Source: Macrotis lagotis
Lineage: Eukaryota; Chordata; Mammalia; Peramelemorphia; Peramelidae
DNA: 64,000 nt
Assembly: GCF_037893015.1 (NCBI RefSeq)
Contig: NC_133665.1
Location: 106,235,937-106,299,936, forward strand
Reading direction: 5' to 3'
Part shown: positions 56,201 to 64,000 of the stretch, in pieces
Position numbering within the stretch: the first letter of the stretch is position 1
How the letters are laid out: each line of letters begins with the position of its first letter
Position numbers and translations under genes: made by a program
The notes under the pieces: model-generated
Database searches by the model: none
Told to the model about the DNA's origin: nothing
Seen by the model: only the letters and a program-made list of their open reading frames with translations

Positions 56201-58807
56201 CTCTTACATTTGTAGAAGACTTGAGAGCTTTCAGTTCCAATATCTAATTTAAGCTCCCGAATGGAGAACACAAATAGAAGAGTCTTCATGGACCCTGCTC
56301 TCTAGGAGTTCACTTTCCAACAGAAGAATTCAACATCTATGAGATCACAAGATCACAATGGAAGAGGCAAAGAAAGATCCAAGTCAGACTTAAGCCCAGT
56401 ACTCCTTCCCTCAACATGTACTGACTGGTGACAGTTCAATGGCTACAGAGAACCCAGACCCACTAGCTTTAGAGAGCAGAGTCACCAATGGGAAGAGGCC
56501 AAAGTTGTCCAGGAAGGCATGGCTCTCAGCCTTTCAGCCTGAGACCCCTAGCTTTGGAGGGGTCCAGGATGGGCCAGTTTCACAGAAAAGGAAGTTGAGG
56601 TGTCTTACCTTCATGGAGGCTTTGCTGCCTTTTCTGGGGTTGTCAGGAGTCAGAGAGCTGCAAGAAAACCCACAAGAGGGTGAGAGGCTGGCTGGAGTGC
56701 TGGCAGGGAACCTCAGCCCCCACACCGATGGCTACCAGAGGTTGGGGCTGTCCTGCTAGGCCAAGAAATCCTCAAGTCTTTACTAGGGGGGATCCTCCCA
56801 AAATTATTTTGACAGAAGAGGACAGCTTGCTTGAACCCTTTTGTGAAACAGCTTTTGGGAGCTGGCCTGTAAACCTCTCAGCATAGTGGCAACCCCTAGA
56901 ACTATCCACCAGGGGGCACCCTCTTTACAGGTTTGCCATGGTTCTGGGCATAGCTTCATTCATTCCTCCCCTAAACATCCACTAAGGATCCATGTAGGCT
57001 CTGTGTCTCCTGTTAGCAAAAAAAAGGGTAGAAGATGGGGGTGTGGGGAAAGCTTTCTCTAGTTCCTCTGAATTCAAACAGCTGTTCTCAGAAAAAGAGA
57101 GACCATGACTGTAAGGGTGTTTGCTTATAAAATATCATACATATTTGCCAGAGGGACATTGAGAGATCACTTTGGGGTCTGTACCTTGCATTTCATAGAA
57201 ATGAATACTATAGTCTTTATTTGTTCATCTTTTCCTTCAGGTATCTAGATGGTGGCATTTTTTAGGCCTGTTGTTTCACAAGGATACATAAAGGACTCAT
57301 CTATTGGACTTCTGGGCTTGATAAAAAACAGATAAAACCTTATTTAGCTCCTTTCCCCAATGCCTGCATCCCACACATCTTCCACATCATCACTTTCAAG
57401 ACCTGTCTCAACATTCCTTTGACCAAGAACAAAAAATTATTTCTTTTTCCTCATACAATCCTATAACTCTTTGCTCAGGTCTCTTAGTTCAACATGTTTA
57501 ATCTTGTACCAAATTTCATATGTATGTGTCACATCCCATTAGATTATAACTTTCTTGAGGGCAAAGACTCTGTGGTTTCTCATCTTGTCTCCACTCCAGA
57601 ACTGAGCTTTGGGGTCTGTACACTGCAGCATTCAAACATTTTGCCGAGTTGAAGATGGTTCTCTTAGGACTTTTTAAATAGTACCTCAGATTTTCCAATG
57701 GCTATCTCAAGGAATCAAGTATGGAATCTATTTCTTGCTCTCCTCCATCCCTTCCATTACTATCTCTAAAACAAGAACTATTTGTCATCTATCACTAACT
57801 CCTGCTCCTCCATTTCACTTCTCCATTCAACATCTAAGTAGGTGTTTGGCAATTTAGGGGACTGCTTAAGTTTCCTAATTGACCTTTTCTTTCCCTAGAT
57901 AGATTTCTTCTAGCAGCACAAGATTCCCTCTGATTCTGAAAGATGTTAATTTTATCAGACTGAGAATCTATTCAGTTTAGCCAGTTCATTGCAGAGTTCA
58001 TAGCTGAGTTCATTTCCTTGATCTCCCTTATTTATCTGCTCTTTGGGCCCTCTCATTTTGTAACAGACATCTACCTGGTTTCCTGTTCCATAATCTTTCC
58101 TAACCTACAATCCATTCTCTACACTGCAGATTAATTTTCCTAAACATTGTTTAGATCATATCAGTCCTTGTAAAAAAAAATTCAGTGACTCCTGATTACT
58201 TATGAAATTAAGTGTGTCTAAAATCTTTCAATCCAGAATTCAAGGTCCTCCACAGACTAACCCAAAATTACCTTCCCAGCCTAATTTCACTTTCTTATAC
58301 TTTAATGAAGCCAAAATAAGTTTTTTCCCCCCACATTCCAAACTGGTTCTATTTTTTTCCTTGCCTCAGTGCCTCTGCTAACACTGTTTCTTCATCCTGG
58401 AATGCCCATCAAAATCCTACCCATCCTTCAAGGTTCAGTTCTTTACTAGTCTGTTCTGTCACAAGTTCCAACCTCCTGTTGGTCTGGGTCTTCACTTTCT
58501 GTTCCAATGACTGTCTGGTCTAGACTGGGTCCAAGCTGTCCTCATCTTCAGATTTTGTCTTGAAATAAAATGTATTATTGCTCAACACTGTCTTGTTGAT
58601 TTTTGATATGAAACTAATTTGTTCTATGTGGAAATGTAAAGATATCAAGGAAGACTAGGGAGAGGGCAAGAGAAAGAGAAAGATCCCCCAAAAATGCCTT
58701 TATAACTTCCATAAGACCTCAGATTATAGTTAAATCTTGTGTTTCCCTACTTTTTGGGCTTTTTTGTTTAAGATGGTAAATAGTTTGTAAAGGGCTGAAA
58801 ACTTGAT

Positions 58808-58873
<66 letters not shown>

Positions 58874-58991
58874 TGTCTAGGTCTCTGATTTCATTGGTGC
58901 AGGGAACTCCCCTTTAGATGAGGACCCTCTCTATCAGGGCAGAGTGGCAGCTGCTCTGTGTATGTGTATGTGTATGTGTGTACGTGTACGT

Positions 58992-59030
<39 letters not shown>

Positions 59031-61260
59031 ATAATGTCCTACTTTCTGCTTCTCTTAATGTCCTTCTCACTGTTCTTAAGAGCGCCACATTTATTCACCA
59101 CATTAAATCTCTGAGGGGATTTGCTTCTGTTCTTTGCACCTTTGAAGTTTAGAGGTTACACAACAAGAAGAAAAGTACTAATGAAACCTGAATTATTATC
59201 AATATTATAGCAGTTCTAACTTGTGCATACTCAAGATTCTTTCTACAATTTTTCCCAATAACCTCCCTTGTCTGATGGTTTTCAATTGCCAGAATACTTG
59301 TAATTGTGGTATGAAAAGTCTATATTCTTATTGTTGTTCAGAAAAGCAAATACAAACACAAATAAAGAAATAAAGGCACAGGGAGAAAAACTACAAGTTC
59401 TAGGAAAGCCAGCAGAGCAAAAAGAATAGGATGTTAAGAACTCTCAAAATAATGGTTTGCAAACTTTTTTTGACACATTCCTATAAGCAAATAAATTTTG
59501 AGCATATGCCCACAATATACACATTATTTACTTATAAATCATATACATATAAATTATATACATATACTACTGTGGTAATAATTAAGCATATTTCACTTAC
59601 ATGAAAAAAAATTAAAATATGAGATAAAGGTGAAATAATATTTGATCACAGAATTTATCAAGAAGGATGGTGACATGGTTAGATCTGTGCTTTAGGACAA
59701 TCCCTCTGGCAGTTGTGTGCAGGATGACTTAAAGAGGGAATAGACTTGAAGGCAGATCAAAGAAGACTTCATTGCAAGAGTCCAGATAATAGAGCTAAGA
59801 GCCTAAACAAGAGTGTAAGCTTTGGGAGCAGACAAAAGGGGATAGGTGCAAGAGAGGTTTAAAAATAGAAACAAAATCTGACAAGCCACTGGATATATGG
59901 GGTGAAAGAGAATGAGGATTTGATGATAACCCCAAGGTGACTAGAAAGAGGATGGAGGCCTTAACAATAATAGAGAAATTTGGCAACCCTGCATACTGGC
60001 AAAAAAGGGCAAAAAATGGCAATTAGAAGAGTTGTGGAAGGTGAGGAAAATGTGAAATAGTACAATCATGTTGGAAAGCAATTTGGAATTATGCAAATCA
60101 AATGATTAAAGTCCATACCATTTAACCCAGACATTCCATTCCTGGGTTTATAACCCACGGAAGCTATTGATAAGAACAAAGTCCTCATATTCTCCAAAAT
60201 ATTTATAAACAGCACTTCTTGTGACAGCTAAGAATTGCCCATCAACTGGGGAAAAACAAATTGTGGTATCTTACTGTAATGAAATACACTGCAATGAAAT
60301 ATCTGCTTTAAGAAATATGTCAGGGTGGCTAGGTGATGTAGTGGATAGAGCACGGGCCCTGGAGTCAGGAGAACTTGAGTTCAAATCTAGCCTCAGACAC
60401 TTAATACCTAGCTGTGTGATTCTGGGCAAGTCACAATCTCTGCTTGCCTCAGTTTCCTCAGATATAAATGGGATAATAGTACCTTCCTTTGCAGGGTTGT
60501 TGGGAGGATCAAAGAAGAAATATTTGTAATCAGCATAGTGCCTGACAGAGCAAGTATGTAATTATTTATTCTCCTTTTCCTCCCTTCTCCTAAAAAGATG
60601 TGAAGTAGATTTCTACCCAAAATGAAAACAGGAAATGCAGAGCTCCAACATACTAGGTGCTTGCTTCAGTATCAGGTTATCTCATAACCATCATGAGGAG
60701 CTCATGTCCAGCTCAGACAGATTATGGCTGGGGCTCTATAGAGCAGAGAGAGGGAGTTGATGGGGCAGGATAAAGTAGGCCTAGGAAGTCTTGCAGATGA
60801 GTATCATGGGAGAGCCTTGGGATTGGGCCCCAAGCTACCACTCTCCCCCAGCTTTGGAGGACTGGCCAGAGGAATTCAGGCCCTATTCTTAGCTCTCCCC
60901 TTGCTGTTTCTTCCTATATCCTTCCCCTTATTTCTGTAAAATGGGGGTTTGGAAGTTAGCGGTAAATGAAAATGACTACAAATGGGAATGGCCTACCCAC
61001 CTCCCCAGTCAGCACCAGTAAGTTCTTTACAGACCAAGCAGATCTTCAGTGGGCTTCCCTAATGCAGAGAGCTGGGATCACTGGCTGGGGCACAGACCAT
61101 TCACCTTGACTGCTCCGGGCAGTGCTTCTTAGCTGGGACAAGCCTGGAGCTGTGGGGCTGGGCTGGGGGAGTGTCCACATCAAAAGAGATGTTCAGATCA
61201 ACGTCCTCCCCATGGGCCGGCTGGCGCAACTTTAGACTCAGCATTTCCACAGGAGCCGGG
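53286..61260 (-). CDS. TRAIP: TRAF-interacting protein (RING E3 ubiquitin ligase), last four coding exons
   Basis: TRAIP ubiquitinates the stalled CMG helicase and promotes replisome unloading and repair of DNA crosslinks. Only the C-terminal 155 residues are here. Exons in transcript order: 61105-61260, 56609-56657, 54699-54848, 53286-53399; borders and phases agree. Recognisable blocks are VEMLSLKLRQPAHGEDVDLN and SFDVDTPPAQP (first exon), DNPRKGSKASMK (second), LSLGGQQWAGEQDDELVGNF and FIRNAVLGK (third), and VIRPLTVKPKPRR (last). The protein ends QARLDTFLR, a PIP-box (Q-x-x-L-x-x-F-L) for PCNA binding, as in human. Two linkers look shorter than human as I remember it. The RING domain and coiled coil lie right of base 64,000. 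It runs in tandem with UBA7 on the same strand. Confidence 0.93.
54225..54430 (-). mobile_element. MIR fragment in the last TRAIP intron
   Basis: Complement of a MIR: tcattttacagataaggaaa, followed by a degenerate end ggactcaaatacaggcctct. Confidence 0.7.
54900..56600 (-). other. TRAIP intron between the 49-bp and 150-bp exons
   Basis: Unique-looking sequence with a weak MIR trace near 54,900-55,020. A 98-codon minus frame at 55,117-55,413 has no homology or splice context. No exon seen. Confidence 0.5.
56906..56919 (+). promoter_or_regulatory. Strong match to the CTCF core motif in a TRAIP intron
   Basis: The bases read ccaccagggggcac, fitting the CTCF consensus at every position. Same orientation as the 23,515 site. 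Confidence 0.55.
57340..58560 (+). mobile_element. L2-type LINE, decayed
   Basis: Typical L2 3'-half phrases: attcaaggtcctccacagac, cttcatcctggaatgcccat and ctacccatccttcaaggttc, with weaker L2-like sequence from about 57,340. It lies in a TRAIP intron, antisense to the gene. Confidence 0.7.
58809..58867. repeat. (GA)n microsatellite
   Basis: About 29 pure ga units. A polypurine run that could form triplex DNA. Confidence 0.97.
58993..59027. repeat. (CA)n microsatellite
   Basis: About 17 ca units preceded by tgtatg/tacgtg units, 125 bp from the (GA)n run. Confidence 0.95.
59640..59975 (+). repeat. Ancient interspersed repeat, unclassified
   Basis: Contains phrases recurring in mammalian genomes (ccctctggcagttgtgtgca, gcaagagtccagataataga, tgataaccccaaggtgacta). 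Possibly an old DNA element or LTR; the family was not identified. Confidence 0.4.
59975..60312 (+). mobile_element. L1 LINE 3' portion, sense
   Basis: caatcatgttggaaagcaat, ccattcctgggtttataacc and aattgcccatcaactgggga are L1 3'-end phrases. The last also occurs at 23,895. It is followed directly by a SINE. Confidence 0.82.
60316..60510 (+). mobile_element. Marsupial SINE / MIR-type composite
   Basis: agggtggctaggtgatgtag head, ctagctgtgtgattctgggc core, then a tail of the older type (gcctcagtttcctcagatat, tgcagggttgttgggaggat). Confidence 0.85.
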
Positions 61261-64000
61261 CTGGGAAGAAAAAGAGGAATCATTCACTATAGAAGACACA
61301 CGATGACATGAACCATGATATCATCTACCTTCCTCTCTTCAGAGTAACATGATCTTCTTCAGGCTTTGACACACATCTAAGTGTGCACCTCTAGGTTCAA
61401 TGTGTTCACTGAACACAGGTTCTACCTACTTCCTAAGGTCAGACACCTTGGGGAACCTTTTAACAGCCTCTCCTTCCTTCTTTCCAGGGTCGAGGGCAAG
61501 CTATGTATGTCCCATTGTAGAGGTCTACTGTGGCCTTTGCATATACTATATATCAGCTAAACATTTGAGGGAAGAACAAATTATTTGATCACTTAAACTC
61601 AATGTATTGGAGGACAGTCAGAGTCATCATCCAGCACTAGAAGTTTATAGTGACTCAAGAGTGATTAAATTAACAATCCAAACTGCAAAAACCAAAGGGA
61701 TGATAGATTTCTATTTCTATTTCTCAGATCTTGACCATCAGGTGGACTAATTTGTTGTGCTGCCCTTCCATTAATATATGTAATGTAATGTAATGTAATA
61801 ACATAATATATATATATATAGTTGGATAGTTGTTCTAAAGAGACAGCAAGCAAGGCCTAGCACTGAATAGGATGAGAATGGGCTCAAATGAACTTGGTTA
61901 ACATGCAATGCTTTCAATAAGTCTAAGCTGCTCCCTGCCTCAAAAGCCCAACTTTTCAATCCTAGTATTCTCCTTGTATAGCTACAAATCATAGATCTCT
62001 ATGATGTCAGAAGAATAAGGGCGATGGAAAAACACATAGTGGATGTGAGTTAGTCATTGATAACTTGAACATGGTGAGTGGTGCAGAAGATCTCATCAAG
62101 GGGCCTCATGACCAGAAAAGAGCAAAAGATAACAAATGGACAGCTTGGATAATAAATTCCTGAGAGCTGCATGGGTACCCACAAGAGATTAAAAGAACCA
62201 TAGGAAGGCATACTGGATAAATCTTCTATGGAGGATATCTAGAAAGACAAGGACAAGGAACAAACAGGATCAGAAGGTTTGGGTGGGTTATGATCTCTGC
62301 CAGTGCAAAGAGTGCTCACATCAATGGGATCACAGACCCATTGAAGTATCGTTCTTCAAAGTGCTGAAATATCTGAAAGGGTGAATTCAAGGTCTATCCT
62401 CATTCCTTCCTGAATCATAGCCCATGTGGCTGAGAGGATGCAAAAGCCACCTATAAAACCAAAACCTGTCTCAAAAATACCAGGATTTGTCTTCTTAGGT
62501 CCTCTCATTTTAAATCATTCTTGAGGCACCACTGTCCACACAAAGAGATCTTGGTACTTGATTCAACAGCAGAGGATAAACAGGATAAATGGCAACATTT
62601 CCAAAATGTGGTTACCTAGGGAGATCTACTTTGAAATGGCCAACTTCTGTCCCTCTCCCGTAGGGTCCCCTCAGAGTGTTCCACATTTCCTTTTTTAAGG
62701 TTGCTGGTACACAGACACTGAAGCAGAAGCCGTGCTTGATGAGATATGTGAAGCATCATGAAGACAGATCTGGGAACTCATAGGTTTAATCACTGGAGTG
62801 AGAGAAGCTGAGGTGGCAGTCTCAGACTAACCCCTAAGATGGAAAAGGAGTGGGGGGAGCACGTGATGTATACAGCTTGGAATTTGACCCATTTTACTTT
62901 GAAAACAGTTCTTTTCTTTTCTTCTAGTCACTTAGAGAGCAAATTCAGTTTTTAGCCAAATATGCCATCTTTCTTTTTCTATACTTGTTTACACAGGAGC
63001 AGGCAAACATAATTGAATCAATTATGAAATTATGAAAACTCAAGTATTGCTACAAATTATATGTTATATAATAAAGAAATATATAAATGAATATGTATAC
63101 ATATGTACACATGCATATTTGGAGTTACAAGATGGCAATCCCAGTTCTGCCTACCTTAGGACATGGGCAAGGAACATCCCTTCTGGGCCTAAATGTCCTA
63201 ATCTGTAAAATGAGGACAAGGTCTAGATGTTTTTAAGGTAGCTCCTCATTCTGAAGCCGATGGTCCAATGAGATCCTCCTTTTCCCTTAAGTGGTTTACT
63301 CAACAGATAAAACTTGCTGACCATAAAAATAAGCCCCTATAGTGAATGTACTCCTATTCTAAAAGAACAATGGTCAGTTCACTTTTGGGGGGGATGGACT
63401 TTGTGGAGTTATATGTTTGGGTATCTGTTGGGAAATGTCTGTTTTGTCAAAAACAAAAGAAAAAAGTAAAGGAACCTACATGCTGTATAATTCAGAGGAC
63501 GACTAGAGTACCAACAAGTACATGTGGCTCTACTTAGTCAGGAGAATGAACTTGTCTGTTCCAAAGTAGCTTAAAGTCCAAACGATGGTTCTTATACTCA
63601 CTAGTCCCAGGACTTGGGCAAATCATTTCTCTAAGTTTCAGTTTCTTCCTCTACAAAGACAGGGACAGTAATACACTCCCTGTCACAAAGAGATGTTCTA
63701 AAGAAAGTGCTTTGGAACTTTAAAGCACTACAGAAACATGAATTCTTACTATAGAATTTTTGTGTTTTGGGATTGGGTTTTGGGGGATGGGAGGCGAAGC
63801 ACAGTTGACATAACATAGCAACAACAGATGGAGACTCCCACACCAACTAGTCACAGATTGTCACCTCTGAGTTTTTACAGACAACAGAGATGGGGTTTCA
63901 GGTTCAGCTTAAGCTTTTCTGGTAGTACGTCTCTGCTTCTGACACCCTTTCAGGTCAGAGAAGTAATATTTAATAGTCTTCTCTCATATTTAGTCCCTGA
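61261..64000 (-). other. Upstream TRAIP intron, open to the right edge
   Basis: Contains a taatg pentamer repeat at 61,779-61,799 and a MIR trace near 63,600. I searched the minus strand for RING or coiled-coil exons and found none with a clean frame, so the next TRAIP exon is probably beyond the edge. Confidence 0.5.

Noticed and set aside
62360..62420. Possible minus-strand exon (ccctttcag acceptor, then IFQHFEERYF...)
   Set aside because: The frame stops after about 20 residues, shows no TRAIP similarity and has no phase-compatible donor.
63880..63960. Possible TRAIP exon near the right edge
   Set aside because: The reading frame closes quickly and no RING or coiled-coil motif is visible.

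Overview
The window is nuclear DNA from a mammal, almost certainly a marsupial. The tRNA-derived SINEs, the L1 3'-end sequences and the old MIR/L2 copies have the form typical of marsupial genomes. The species cannot be fixed from the sequence. There is no prokaryotic, viral or CRISPR content. Nearly all simple open frames here are shadows; the real genes were rebuilt from exon homology, GT/AG splice sites and reading-phase bookkeeping, from memory of the human proteins rather than by alignment.

Layout. (1) About 138-13,383, minus strand: CDHR4, a cadherin-related receptor. Ten 5' exons are present, including the signal peptide; the 3' end lies off the left edge. (2) 13,384-26,702: a repeat-rich spacer with two antisense L1 copies lying end to end, several SINEs, L2 pieces, long AT microsatellites and a strong match to the CTCF motif. 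(3) 26,703-29,152, plus strand: INKA1, two coding exons, a GC-rich gene encoding a PAK4 inhibitor. (4) 29,918-49,189, minus strand: the whole UBA7 gene, 24 coding exons and 1,012 codons, encoding the E1 enzyme for ISG15. A textbook interferon response element lies about 340 bp upstream of its start codon. (5) 49,560-52,600: an intergenic stretch with L1 and SINE debris. (6) 53,286-61,260, minus strand: the last four coding exons of TRAIP, a RING ubiquitin ligase of DNA replication, ending in a PCNA-binding motif; the rest lies off the right edge.

Gene order and orientation (CDHR4 -, INKA1 +, UBA7 -, TRAIP -) match human 3p21.31, so this is conserved mammalian synteny. The genes are not an operon and do not form one pathway, although UBA7 and TRAIP are both ubiquitin-system enzymes. 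INKA1 and UBA7 converge tail to tail with about 670 bp between their poly(A) signals.

I found no undescribed biological system. The observations most worth a second look are regulatory: the ISRE/Ets-IRF element of UBA7, three CTCF-like sites with a possible convergent pair around INKA1-UBA7, an E-box-N9-GATA composite inside UBA7 intron 21, an E-box cluster in INKA1 intron 1, and an in-frame upstream ATG that could give INKA1 a longer N-terminus.
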